A stretch of 13,664 nt of DNA, from positions 1 to 13,664 of the forward strand of contig JAQQAK010000182.1 in NCBI GenBank assembly GCA_028527945.1, written 5' to 3'. This stretch comes from Spirochaetaceae bacterium (lineage in GTDB: Bacteria; Spirochaetota; Spirochaetia; UBA9216). Under the pieces are notes generated by a model. The model had not been told where the DNA came from. It did not search any database and worked only from the letters and a program-made list of their open reading frames with translations. A program made the position numbers and the translations under genes. Of the stretch, positions 7,030 to 13,664 are shown piece by piece. The stretch's first letter is position 1; each line of letters begins with the position of its first letter.

Positions 7030-7942
7030 GTTTATACTCCGCAGGCTCATTCAGAGTCTGGTAACTATCGTTATTATCGTTTCTGTCGTATTTCTGGTTC
7101 TAAATCTCTCCGGGGATCCTATCCGTATGATTGCATCCCCTACAGCTTCTGAAGCAGATTTAGCTCAGCTTAGATCAGCCTATGGATTAGACAAGCCTCT
7201 GGCTGTCAGATATGTAAACTATCTGAGTAAGGTCGCGCACCTTGAATTCGGAGAATCACTGAGAACCCAGCAAGAGGCTCTTCAGATGGTATTGAAACGG
7301 CTTCCGGCGACTCTGGTTCTAGCCTTTTCTGCTCTTGTACTTGCTACTATAGTAGGAATTCCTATAGGCATGTTGGCAGCGTTAAAGAAGGGAACTTCAA
7401 TTGATTCAACAGCCGTTCTTATAAGCATGATTGGTCAGGCTATGCCTGTATTCTGGATAGCCCTTTTGCTAATTTTTTTGTTCGGAGTGTTGATACCCAT
7501 TCTTCCCCCTTCCGGGTATGGAACTCCAGCACACCTTGTACTGCCCACTATTTCCCTTTCCCTTTTCCTTTTGGCCGGTATTGTACGGGTTACTCGTTCG
7601 AGTACACTTGAAGTTCTCTCTCAGCCATTTGTGAATGTTCTCAACTCAAAAGGAATTAGTGAGCATCTCATTCTTATTAAACATATATTCCGGAATGCCT
7701 CTATTCCGGTGCTGACACAACTCTCCCTCCAAATGCGTTTTGTTATCGGCGGTTCAGTTGTAGTGGAATCAGTTTTCGGTTGGCCAGGAATCGGCCAACT
7801 TCTGGCCCAATCCGCATATGGTAGGGATTATCCTGTGGTTATTGCCAGCACTTTTTTTATTGCCCTTTTCATCCTTGTTTTCAGCATGGTCCTGGATATT
7901 TTCTATGGGCTAATCGACCCGAGAGTACGTGTATGGAAATAA
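7022..7942 (+). CDS. ABC transporter permease, DppB type
   Basis: A 306-residue inner-membrane protein, one half of the transport channel. An N-terminal membrane span (about 9-30) is followed by an external loop with the P-x-x-x-R-Y-x-x-Y-L and F-G-E-S segments, then five further spans. The coupling (EAA-like) loop lies at about 208-226 (S-K-G-I-S-E...H-I-F-R-N-A-S-I-P-V). The C-terminal E-S-V-F-G-W-P-G-I-G-Q-L motif is characteristic of DppB/OppB proteins. The start is TTG, supported by the AGGAGG upstream. It overlaps the genes on both sides, so it belongs to one tightly coupled operon and should pair with the permease that follows. Confidence 0.92.
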   Translation: MIKFILRRLIQSLVTIVIIVSVVFLVLNLSGDPIRMIASPTASEADLAQLRSAYGLDKPLAVRYVNYLSKVAHLEFGESLRTQQEALQMVLKRLPATLVLAFSALVLATIVGIPIGMLAALKKGTSIDSTAVLISMIGQAMPVFWIALLLIFLFGVLIPILPPSGYGTPAHLVLPTISLSLFLLAGIVRVTRSSTLEVLSQPFVNVLNSKGISEHLILIKHIFRNASIPVLTQLSLQMRFVIGGSVVVESVFGWPGIGQLLAQSAYGRDYPVVIASTFFIALFILVFSMVLDIFYGLIDPRVRVWK

Positions 7943-8829
7943 CAAAAACTAAACGCCGAGAAAAAGGCTATTTTGGAGTACTGGTAAAGCACCCTCTGGC
8001 TCTTATTGCTCATATAATTCTTCTTCTTGCTGTAATTGCCGCAGTGTTTGCCAATTTTTTCCCGGCTGATGCACTAGAACAGGATCTCATGAGTTCACTG
8101 CTTCCCCCCACCCTTCATGCAGATTCTTTTCCAGGTGCTGCCAGCAGCTTTCCTCATATTCTGGGAACAGATTCTCTTGGGAGAGATCTGACAGCAAGGA
8201 TACTACTTGCCATCAGGATATCTTTGTTGGTCTCATTCTTCTCTGTTGTAATTGCTATGATTGTCGGGGTAACCCTTGGGCTTGTTTCCGGTTATATAGG
8301 CGGAGCAGTGGACAATGTAATCATGAGAATCGTTGATGCCCTTATGTCTTTGCCATTTGTGGTTCTGGCGATTGCCGTTGTTGCGGCAATAGGTCCCGGG
8401 CTAATCAATGTGGCATTGGTACTTGGATTTACTGGCTGGGTTACCTTTGCAAAACTTGTAAGGGGTGAAGTTCTCAGGATCAGAGAGTACAGCTTTATTG
8501 AGGCAGCAAATTCAATTGGCTGCTCTTCAATTCGTATTCTTATTAAGCATATTCTACCGCAGACAATGGGCATTATCCTGGTAAACGCTACACTGACCAT
8601 GGGACAGATGATTGTTTCAGAAGCCACACTAAGTTTCCTTGGCCTGGGAGTACCCGCCCCGACTCCTACTTTAGGTGGCATCCTTGCGGATGCGCAGCAG
8701 ACCTTCTTTGCGGCCTGGTGGATAATGGTCTTCCCGGGGCTTATACTGATGGCTATAATCCTTTCCATCAATATCATTGGAGACTTTCTCCGTGATTATT
8801 TTGATACTTCTGAGGCAGGTTCCCGATGA
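7933..8829 (+). CDS. ABC transporter permease, DppC type
   Basis: A 298-residue inner-membrane protein, the second half of the channel. A short basic N-terminus leads into one span (about 22-42) and an external loop ending in L-G-T-D-S-L-G-R-D (77-85), the standard DppC/OppC entry motif. Five more spans follow. The EAA loop is E-A-A-N-S-I-G at 190-196 followed by I-K-H-I-L-P, which contacts an ATPase. S-F-L-G-L-G-V-P at 234-241 is also typical. The start codon lies within the preceding permease gene (10-bp overlap), and its stop overlaps the next start (ATGA). Confidence 0.92.
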   Translation: MEITKTKRREKGYFGVLVKHPLALIAHIILLLAVIAAVFANFFPADALEQDLMSSLLPPTLHADSFPGAASSFPHILGTDSLGRDLTARILLAIRISLLVSFFSVVIAMIVGVTLGLVSGYIGGAVDNVIMRIVDALMSLPFVVLAIAVVAAIGPGLINVALVLGFTGWVTFAKLVRGEVLRIREYSFIEAANSIGCSSIRILIKHILPQTMGIILVNATLTMGQMIVSEATLSFLGLGVPAPTPTLGGILADAQQTFFAAWWIMVFPGLILMAIILSINIIGDFLRDYFDTSEAGSR

Positions 8830-9833
8830 GTGAACAAGAGATATTACTCAGTGTTCGTAACCTGCGGACACTTATAAAAACAGCAAATGGTACATTCTCC
8901 GCTGTGGACGGGGTTAATTTTGATCTTGAAAAGGGAAAGGCTCTTGGTATAGTTGGAGAATCAGGAAGTGGGAAAACAATGCTATCGATGAGTATCCTGG
9001 GCCTGTTACCTCAAACCGCAAGGATTTCCGAGGGAGAGGTTTTTCTCAACGGAGAAGACTTAAGAACCCTTTCGAAAAAAGAATACAAAAAAATCCGAGG
9101 AAAGAAGATAGGGACAATATTTCAGGAACCTCTGACCTCCTTTGATCCCCTCTATACGATTGGAGATCAGATTGCCGAAAGTCTCAAACATCACTGCGGA
9201 CTGAAACGGAGCGAAGCGAGGATCAAAGTAATTGAACTACTCGAGACAGTAGGCATTCCAAGACCCGAATCTGTATATGATGAATTCCCCTTCCAGCTCA
9301 GCGGAGGTATGAGACAGCGGGCAATGATAGCCATGGCTCTTGCACCTTCTCCTGAAATAATTATTGCTGATGAACCAACAACAGCTCTGGATGTTACGAT
9401 ACAGGCTCAGATTCTTGAACTTCTAAAAGACCTTCAGAAGGAACGCAATGTTACCGTCCTGTTTGTCTCCCATGACCTAGGAGTTATTGCAGAGATTGTA
9501 GATGAGGTCATGGTTGTATACGGAGGACAGGTTATGGAGCATACAGACGTAAATAACCTCTTCTACAACCCTGCACATCCTTACACCAAAGCGCTTCTTA
9601 AAGCTCGGCCAACTCTTACTACAGAGGGAAAACGACTCCGAGCTATTGCGGGGCAGGTTCCCTCTCTGGAGGCCAGACCTTCAGGCTGTCCCTTTCACCC
9701 CAGGTGCGAACAGGCAACCGAAAAGTGCAGCAAGAAAGCCCCTCCCATGACAGTTTTAGAGAACTCAATCCGGGTTGCCTGCTGGTTATATTGTCATGAA
9801 AATGAAAAGTCTGGAGAACAACCTAATGTGTGA
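8826..9833 (+). CDS. ABC transporter ATPase, DppD type
   Basis: A 335-residue cytoplasmic ATPase that powers import. It has Walker A G-E-S-G-S-G-K-T at 44-51, a Q-loop Q100, signature L-S-G-G-M-R-Q-R at 158-165, Walker B I-I-I-A-D-E-P at 178-184 and switch His216. The C-terminal oligopeptide/dipeptide extension begins around N-P-A-H-P-Y (248-253). It carries four cysteines (288, 294, 301 and 319) spaced as in DppD/OppD proteins that bind an iron-sulfur cluster. The A-D-E-P-T-T-A-L-D-V-T motif is the usual D-type form. The start overlaps the permease stop by 4 bp. Confidence 0.93.
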   Translation: MSEQEILLSVRNLRTLIKTANGTFSAVDGVNFDLEKGKALGIVGESGSGKTMLSMSILGLLPQTARISEGEVFLNGEDLRTLSKKEYKKIRGKKIGTIFQEPLTSFDPLYTIGDQIAESLKHHCGLKRSEARIKVIELLETVGIPRPESVYDEFPFQLSGGMRQRAMIAMALAPSPEIIIADEPTTALDVTIQAQILELLKDLQKERNVTVLFVSHDLGVIAEIVDEVMVVYGGQVMEHTDVNNLFYNPAHPYTKALLKARPTLTTEGKRLRAIAGQVPSLEARPSGCPFHPRCEQATEKCSKKAPPMTVLENSIRVACWLYCHENEKSGEQPNV

Positions 9834-10806
9834 AGAAATACTATCCGTAAAAGATCTAAAAACATATTTTAACAGCAGGACCAGCACCTTTCTGGGAAAA
9901 AGCCCTTCTATTCGCGCAGTTGACGGTATAAATCTTTCCATTAACGCCGGCGAGAGTTTTGGTTTGGTTGGAGAATCCGGGTGCGGTAAATCAACAACTG
10001 GCCGTTCGATTCTGCGTCTTATCCAGCCTACCAGTGGGTCCATCAACTTTGCGGGGAGAGATGTTATGACTGCAGACAAAAAGAGTCTTCGTACCCTTCG
10101 CCGGGAAATGCAGATGATCTTTCAGGATCCCTACAGCTCGCTCAATCCCCGAATGCGGGTACTTGATATCGTTGCCGAACCTCTTATCGTTCACAGACTA
10201 GCCAAACCTTCTGAAGCAGCGACCAAAGCGAAAAAGGTTTTAGATCATTGCGGAATTCCAGATGGATCTGTACAGAGATTTCCAAGAGAGTTCTCAGGAG
10301 GCCAGAGACAGAGAATTGTTATTGCCAGAGCACTGGTTACCCGTCCTCGTTTTATTGTTGCGGATGAACCGGTAAGCGCACTGGATGTCAGCATCCAGGC
10401 TCAGATTCTCAACCTGCTTCAAGACCTCAGGGACGAATACTCCCTCACCTATCTTTTCATCTCCCACGATCTGGCTATTGTCAGAACCGTTACAAACAGA
10501 ATCGCAGTTATGTATCTTGGAAAAATCGTAGAACAAGCAGACACCTCAGTCTTTTTCTCAGGCCCCCTGCATCCATATTCTCGTGCCCTGCTCTCCTCGG
10601 TTCCCAGAGAGACTCCGGATGAGGATAAAAAGCGAATTATACTAACAGGAAACATTCCTTCTGCCGCCAATCCACCTAAAGGCTGCAACTTTCACACGCG
10701 ATGTCCATTATTTACGGAGAAATGTAAAAAGATAGCTCCAGAATTGATTCCTGTTTCAAAGGGTCACTCTGTAGCCTGTCACCTTGCATTAAAATCTTCA
10801 AAATAA
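9826..10806 (+). CDS. ABC transporter ATPase, DppF type
   Basis: A 326-residue ATPase, partner of the preceding one. It has Walker A G-E-S-G-C-G-K-S at 49-56, Q100, signature F-S-G-G-Q-R-Q-R at 156-163, Walker B I-V-A-D-E-P at 177-182 and His214. The A-D-E-P-V-S-A-L-D-V-S form is typical of DppF/OppF. The C-terminal extension again has four Cys (287, 293, 300 and 318). The start at 9826 is chosen because GGAG lies 9 nt upstream and ATGTGTGA overlaps the previous stop; an in-frame ATG at 9775 would add 17 atypical residues. With both ATPases, both permeases and a binding protein, the importer is complete. Confidence 0.93.
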   Translation: MCEEILSVKDLKTYFNSRTSTFLGKSPSIRAVDGINLSINAGESFGLVGESGCGKSTTGRSILRLIQPTSGSINFAGRDVMTADKKSLRTLRREMQMIFQDPYSSLNPRMRVLDIVAEPLIVHRLAKPSEAATKAKKVLDHCGIPDGSVQRFPREFSGGQRQRIVIARALVTRPRFIVADEPVSALDVSIQAQILNLLQDLRDEYSLTYLFISHDLAIVRTVTNRIAVMYLGKIVEQADTSVFFSGPLHPYSRALLSSVPRETPDEDKKRIILTGNIPSAANPPKGCNFHTRCPLFTEKCKKIAPELIPVSKGHSVACHLALKSSK

Positions 10807-10816
10807 GAGGTAACCT

Positions 10817-12190
10817 ATGAACTTTAACAATCATATGCGGGGAAAAATGATTCTCGCCAACGGCTTTCACATGCCGACAAGAAATAAAGTCGATGTTCTG
10901 AAAAATGTAGTTATCAGTGTAGAAACTGATGGGCGTATAAAAGAGCTTATTCGCCCTGAGGAGCCTACTTACAAGGAAAAACTGAAATCCGCCGAAAATG
11001 AAGGCAAACTTGTAAAACTTCCAAAGGGATCTTTTCTGATTCCTGGATTAATAGACAATCACGTTCATGCCTCACAATATCCTCAGCTAGGACAGGCCCT
11101 TGACGTTCCTCTTGAAATCTGGCTTAACAAATACACATTTCCCCTGGAAGCCCGATTTGCTGATATAGATTTTGCAAAAAGCACTTACTCTCTTCTTGTT
11201 GATGACCTTATTTCAATGGGAACAACAACATCCATGTACTATGCAACGATTCACCAGGATGCAACCCGTATTCTGGCAGATATATGTCTTGAGAAAGGGC
11301 AGAGGGCTCTTGTCGGAAAGATTGCCATGGATAACAGAGATCAGTGTCCTGATTACTACCGGGACAAATCTGCAGACGCATCTATTCGTGGAACATCAGA
11401 CTTCTTCGACTATGTTAAAGCACATCCGGATAATAAAGACGATATGCTGAACGCCGTTGTGACCCCTCGTTTTATCCCGTCATGTTCAGATGCGGCGCTT
11501 GAAGGTCTGGGAGCCTTTACCCGGGAAAAGAAAGCCTATGTCCAGACCCACTGCTCGGAAGGGGACTGGGAACACAACTACGTTATTGACAGATTTGGTA
11601 TTACGGATACGGAAGCTCTGGACAAGTTTGGACTTCTCGGACGCAAGAGTCTTATGGGACACTGTCCCCACCTGACCGAATCGGACAAAGAGATCTTTCT
11701 TAAGAGAGGAACAACTATTTCGCACTGCCCACTTTCAAATTCCTATTTTGCCAGCTCTGTTCTTCCCCTGCGTAGCGCCTTGGAAAAAGGTATAAAAGTT
11801 GGCCTTGCAACAGATATTTCAGGAGGACCTTCCTACTCCATGTTTGAAGCCATGAAGTCAGCCATAGCCTGCTCCCGTATGCTTGAAACCGGGAATAATC
11901 CATATTTTCTACCGGAAGAACGCCGAGGTTGTCCTGACAGTAGAATTGACTTCAGAGATGCTTTCTATATCTCAACCACAGGAAACGGAGAAGCTCTTGA
12001 TCTCCCCATCGGATACTTTACTAAAGGATTCTACTTCGATGCTGTAGTAATTGATACTACCGTCAAGTCAGGTTCCATTCGCCTCTGGGATGATCTTGAT
12101 ATTGGAGACAACATCCTTCAAAAAATTGTCTACACAGCCACAAGGCCCAATATATCAACCGTCTGGGTTGGAGGAAAACAAATTCATTAA
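10817..12190 (+). CDS. guaD: Guanine deaminase
   Basis: A 457-residue zinc amidohydrolase that converts guanine to xanthine and ammonia in the cytoplasm. Metal and catalytic landmarks of the family are intact: N-H-V-H-A-S-Q-Y with H82 and H84, T-H-C-S-E with H245, G-H-C with H282 and A-T-D-I-S-G-G with D333. Guanine deaminase-specific context is also clear, including the W-L-N-K-Y-T-F-P-L-E segment (102-111), G-T-T-T-S-M-Y-Y-A-T-I-H (135-146) and T-P-R-F near 216. These match the eukaryotic and bacterial GuaD pattern better than cytosine or S-adenosylhomocysteine deaminases. GAGG lies 7 nt before the ATG. It is the last gene of the operon, 10 nt after the DppF-type gene. No terminator is evident after its stop, so some read-through into deoD is possible. 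Confidence 0.92.
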   Translation: MNFNNHMRGKMILANGFHMPTRNKVDVLKNVVISVETDGRIKELIRPEEPTYKEKLKSAENEGKLVKLPKGSFLIPGLIDNHVHASQYPQLGQALDVPLEIWLNKYTFPLEARFADIDFAKSTYSLLVDDLISMGTTTSMYYATIHQDATRILADICLEKGQRALVGKIAMDNRDQCPDYYRDKSADASIRGTSDFFDYVKAHPDNKDDMLNAVVTPRFIPSCSDAALEGLGAFTREKKAYVQTHCSEGDWEHNYVIDRFGITDTEALDKFGLLGRKSLMGHCPHLTESDKEIFLKRGTTISHCPLSNSYFASSVLPLRSALEKGIKVGLATDISGGPSYSMFEAMKSAIACSRMLETGNNPYFLPEERRGCPDSRIDFRDAFYISTTGNGEALDLPIGYFTKGFYFDAVVIDTTVKSGSIRLWDDLDIGDNILQKIVYTATRPNISTVWVGGKQIH

Positions 12191-12211
12191 GTCATAGTAC
12201 ATACCTACAGT

Positions 12212-12220
12212 TGATATAAT
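12212..12220 (+). promoter_or_regulatory. Candidate extended -10 promoter for deoD
   Basis: TGATATAAT at 12212-12220 fits an extended -10 box (TGnTATAAT); there is no convincing -35. Transcripts from here would carry a leader of about 90 nt including the inverted repeats at 12232-12279. A second possibility is TTGATA (12255-12260), an 18-bp spacer and TATTAA (12279-12284). Confidence 0.45.
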
Positions 12221-12231
12221 TAAACGAAGGG

Positions 12232-12274
12232 TAAGAATCGTAGGAATTAATGCATTGATATTTATCGATTCTTA
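12232..12274 (+). repeat. 9-bp perfect inverted repeat in the deoD leader
   Basis: TAAGAATCG (12232-12240) and CGATTCTTA (12266-12274) can pair across a 25-nt loop. The right arm shares bases with the inverted repeat 12254-12260/12273-12279, so the two pairings exclude each other if formed in RNA. Confidence 0.55.
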
Positions 12275-12278
12275 TCAA
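12252..12278 (+). promoter_or_regulatory. Shared purine-unit element, copy 2 (before deoD)
   Basis: This stretch matches 3611-3637 at 21 of 27 positions. TTGATA (12255-12260) and TATCAA (12273-12278) form a perfect inverted repeat with a 12-bp spacer, the same spacing as copy 1, and ATCGAT lies at the dyad centre. The arms extend to ATTGATA/TATCAAT. A GAATT precedes both copies by 2-3 nt. It ends 39 bp before the deoD start codon. Confidence 0.6.
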
Positions 12279-12290
12279 TATTAAATTTAG

Positions 12291-12310
12291 CCGGACTTCC
12301 GGCGAGGAGA
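12291..12310 (+). promoter_or_regulatory. Small hairpin and ribosome binding site of deoD
   Basis: CCGGA (12291-12295) and TCCGG (12298-12302) form a tight stem just ahead of GAGGAGA (12304-12310), which lies 7 nt before the ATG at 12318. The stem leaves the ribosome binding site free and may simply stabilise the mRNA end. Confidence 0.5.
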
Positions 12311-12317
12311 GATTCAT

Positions 12318-13019
12318 ATGAGTACACCGCATTTAGGTGCAGAGAAAGGCGATATTGCAGAATCTGTTTTGCTTCCAGGCGATCCTTTGAGAGCCAAATA
12401 TATTGCGGAGAATTTTCTTAAAAATCCGATATGTTATAATAATGTGCGGGGGATGTTGGGATTCACAGGTTCCTATAAAGGTAAAAGAATTTCCGTGCAA
12501 GGAACAGGAATGGGTATCCCTTCTATATCTATCTATATTCATGAACTAATGGCATTTTATGGAGTTAAGACGCTGATTCGTATTGGTACATGCGGTGCTA
12601 TGCAGGAGGAGATAAAAGTTCGCGATGTTGTGTTCGCAATGAGCGCCTGTACCGACTCATCAATGAACAAAATGCGCTTTAATGGTTGTGACTATGCTCC
12701 AACGGCCAATTTTGATTTATTGAATAAAGCATGGCAGCAAGCTCAGAAAATGGGAGTTTCCGCTAAGGTGGGAAGCGTAATGACATCCGATGCTTTTTAC
12801 AGGGATAATCCTGATTCATGGAAGCTATGGGCTCAATATGGAGTTATAGCTGCTGAGATGGAAACAGCAGCTCTTTATACCCTTGCGTCAAAATTCAATA
12901 CGAAGGCACTGGCCTTGCTGACAGTGAGTGACAGTGCTTTTTCAAAAGAGGATTGCAGTGCTGAGGAGCGTCAAACATCTTTCCATCAGATGATGGAAAT
13001 TGCACTAGAAATAGCATAA
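12318..13019 (+). CDS. deoD: Purine nucleoside phosphorylase, DeoD type
   Basis: A 233-residue member of the hexameric PNP family, which cleaves purine (deoxy)nucleosides with phosphate to a free base and (deoxy)ribose 1-phosphate. It aligns by eye with E. coli DeoD along its whole length. It has T-P-H-L (H5), the phosphate loop P-G-D-P-L-R-A-K-Y-I (20-29, R25), N-N-V-R-G-M-L-G-F-T-G (R44), R-I-G-T-C-G-A (R88), E-M-E-T (180-183), and the catalytic Asp in V-S-D (D205) with R218 in A-E-E-R-Q-T. The H-I-R-T-H-E loop after the Asp in E. coli is replaced by S-A-F-S-K-E-D, which may affect base preference. It has its own leader and lies 127 bp after guaD. It would supply adenine and guanine to the two deaminases. 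Codon choice (more TTG/TTA leucines) differs slightly from the transporter genes. Confidence 0.95.
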   Translation: MSTPHLGAEKGDIAESVLLPGDPLRAKYIAENFLKNPICYNNVRGMLGFTGSYKGKRISVQGTGMGIPSISIYIHELMAFYGVKTLIRIGTCGAMQEEIKVRDVVFAMSACTDSSMNKMRFNGCDYAPTANFDLLNKAWQQAQKMGVSAKVGSVMTSDAFYRDNPDSWKLWAQYGVIAAEMETAALYTLASKFNTKALALLTVSDSAFSKEDCSAEERQTSFHQMMEIALEIA

Positions 13020-13097
13020 GCAGCTCTTCTGAAAGTGCAATAGCCCTGACAAAAGAATTCTTAAAACATAAAAATTAACAATGACTATTGAATCCTG

Positions 13098-13136
13098 CCT
13101 TTCTAGTTCCAGTGTTTTTGATAGGGACTAGGGAGG
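13098..13136 (+). other. Long imperfect hairpin downstream of deoD
   Basis: Bases 13098-13110 can pair with 13124-13136 in thirteen consecutive pairs, three of them G-U, around a 13-nt loop. The G-U pairs occur only in plus-strand RNA, so a plus-strand transcript is favoured. No T-tract follows directly, so it is not a standard terminator; it may protect the deoD mRNA end or be a decayed repeat. Confidence 0.4.
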
Positions 13137-13202
13137 ATGGGATTTCATTATATTATAGAATCGTTAATCAACATATCAGTCTTGAGTCTCAGAAAACCTG
13201 TC

Positions 13203-13394
13203 TTATAAAGAAAAACATATGTTAGATATACTGATAAAAATTATAAATATAATTTCTCGAAGCAGTACTCCATCCTCTACTGTAGTTTTAATATAAGGAC
13301 GGAATTTAAGTACTGCCTCGATAATAATGATGACGAAGGCCGTCAAAAAGAGATTTATTCTTGATGCTACTGGATTTTGAGATATTCGATCCAT
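13203..13394 (-). CDS. Possible small membrane protein (uncertain)
   Basis: From ATG 13394 this frame encodes 63 residues with two hydrophobic stretches, about residues 14-27 (after a polar N-terminus) and 46-62, separated by a charged loop. An upstream TTG at 13409 has AGAGGA almost touching it, which is too close for a normal ribosome binding site; the ATG has only a weak GGAA. No family is recognised. It may be a real small gene, a gene fragment, or a chance frame in AT-rich DNA. Confidence 0.25.
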   Translation of the reverse strand: MDRISQNPVASRINLFLTAFVIIIIEAVLKFRPYIKTTVEDGVLLREIIFIIFISISNICFSL

Positions 13395-13586
13395 CCAAGA
13401 GTTTTCCAATTTCCTCTTGTGGACGTTGGGGCTTATAGTATTCTATGTATAATTAATAATCTACCTAACCTGTTTCTCTGAAAATAGCAAAAAGAAATAT
13501 AGTGCTTCTCTTCACATAGATCCAATTATTCGTTCGGAAGTCCGAGAAGCAACACAAAATGGGAATAAGGATAAGGGATATCAAAA

Positions 13587-13642
13587 GGAGGCAACCTAAG
13601 GTAAAGTGTTTTTTTACCATAAAACAAGCCAAAGGAGCCTCC
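13587..13642 (+). promoter_or_regulatory. Structured leader before the gene at the right edge
   Basis: GGAGGC (13587-13592) can pair with GCCTCC (13637-13642), enclosing an inner hairpin GGTAAA (13600-13605) and TTTACC (13613-13618). The right arm overlaps the ribosome binding site AAAGGAG (13631-13637), so the fold could block translation. Such leaders are common in front of transposase genes. Confidence 0.45.
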
Positions 13643-13645
13643 CGG

Positions 13646-13664
13646 ATGAAAAATAACTCAAATC
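13646..13664 (+). CDS. Start of an unidentified gene, cut by the window edge
   Basis: ATG at 13646 follows AAAGGAG with an 8-nt gap. Only six codons are visible (M-K-N-N-S-N), too few to identify the product. The structured, ribosome-binding-site-masking leader makes a transposase one possibility, but this is a guess. Confidence 0.45.

Larger units (their letters stand above)
13020..13586. other. Mostly non-coding region after deoD
   Basis: No convincing gene is seen. It holds the hairpin at 13098-13136, the doubtful minus-strand frame 13203-13394 and an 8-bp inverted repeat TGCTTCTC/GAGAAGCA (13503-13510/13544-13551). It also holds two short plus-strand frames with protein-like composition but no start signals (13025-13078 and 13453-13599), which may be gene relics. 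It is AT-rich and looks like a junction of decayed sequence. Confidence 0.5.

Noticed and set aside
9775..9825. Earlier ATG for the DppF-type ATPase
   Set aside because: It would overlap the previous gene by 59 bp and add residues unlike the family; ATG 9826 has a GGAG at good distance and fits the family N-terminus.
7022..10806. Assignment as a nickel or glutathione transporter
   Set aside because: The channel and ATPase motifs are common to the whole family and do not give the substrate; the neighbouring genes point to purines rather than metals or glutathione.
13025..13078. C-terminal extension of DeoD in another frame
   Set aside because: DeoD is full length at 233 residues; the downstream frame reads protein-like but matches no DeoD tail, so a frameshift is not supported.
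1..13664. tRNA, rRNA or CRISPR array
   Set aside because: No cloverleaf, rRNA-like stretch or regularly spaced short repeats were seen; the only tandem repeats are the coding TPR units.

Overview
The window looks like a chromosomal segment from a low-to-moderate GC, probably diderm (Gram-negative-type) bacterium. Purine-rich ribosome binding sites, tightly overlapping genes, and a substrate-binding protein with a Sec signal peptide but no lipobox cysteine fit a soluble periplasmic protein. The protein style would fit a free-living spirochaete, but nothing in the window fixes the phylum, so that is an inference only.

Layout. (1) 1-1767 (+): the C-terminal part of a protein made of eleven tandem 48-residue TPR units, cut by the window edge. 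(2) 1818-3086 (-): a compact three-gene operon with an ECF-type sigma factor, a short single-pass membrane protein in the anti-sigma position, and a minimal MotA/TolQ/ExbB-like membrane protein. (3) 3117-3230: a GC-richer patch holding a minus-strand terminator-like hairpin. (4) About 3231-3605 (+): the decayed 3' end of an IS30-family transposase with three in-frame stops. (5) 3680-12190 (+): a seven-gene, nearly gap-free operon encoding a Dpp/Opp-type ABC importer (one binding protein, two permeases, two ATPases) together with an adenine deaminase and a guanine deaminase. (6) 12318-13019 (+): a DeoD-type purine nucleoside phosphorylase with its own leader. (7) 13020-13664: mostly non-coding DNA with several hairpins, and at the far right the first codons of another gene behind a structured leader.

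How the genes fit together. Genes 3680-13019 read as a purine scavenging unit. A transporter of the peptide/nickel family brings in a substrate, DeoD splits purine nucleosides to bases, and the two deaminases convert adenine to hypoxanthine and guanine to xanthine, each releasing ammonia. Placing both purine deaminases inside a Dpp-type transporter operon suggests that the importer carries purines or purine nucleosides rather than peptides.

The strongest new signal is non-coding. A roughly 27-bp sequence (21 of 27 positions identical), which contains the inverted repeat TTGAYA-N12-TATCAA, lies about 40 bp before the start codon of both the binding protein gene (3611-3637) and deoD (12252-12278). 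It looks like a shared operator or promoter that ties the two transcription units into one purine regulon. No regulator gene, purine riboswitch, CRISPR array, tRNA or rRNA was seen.
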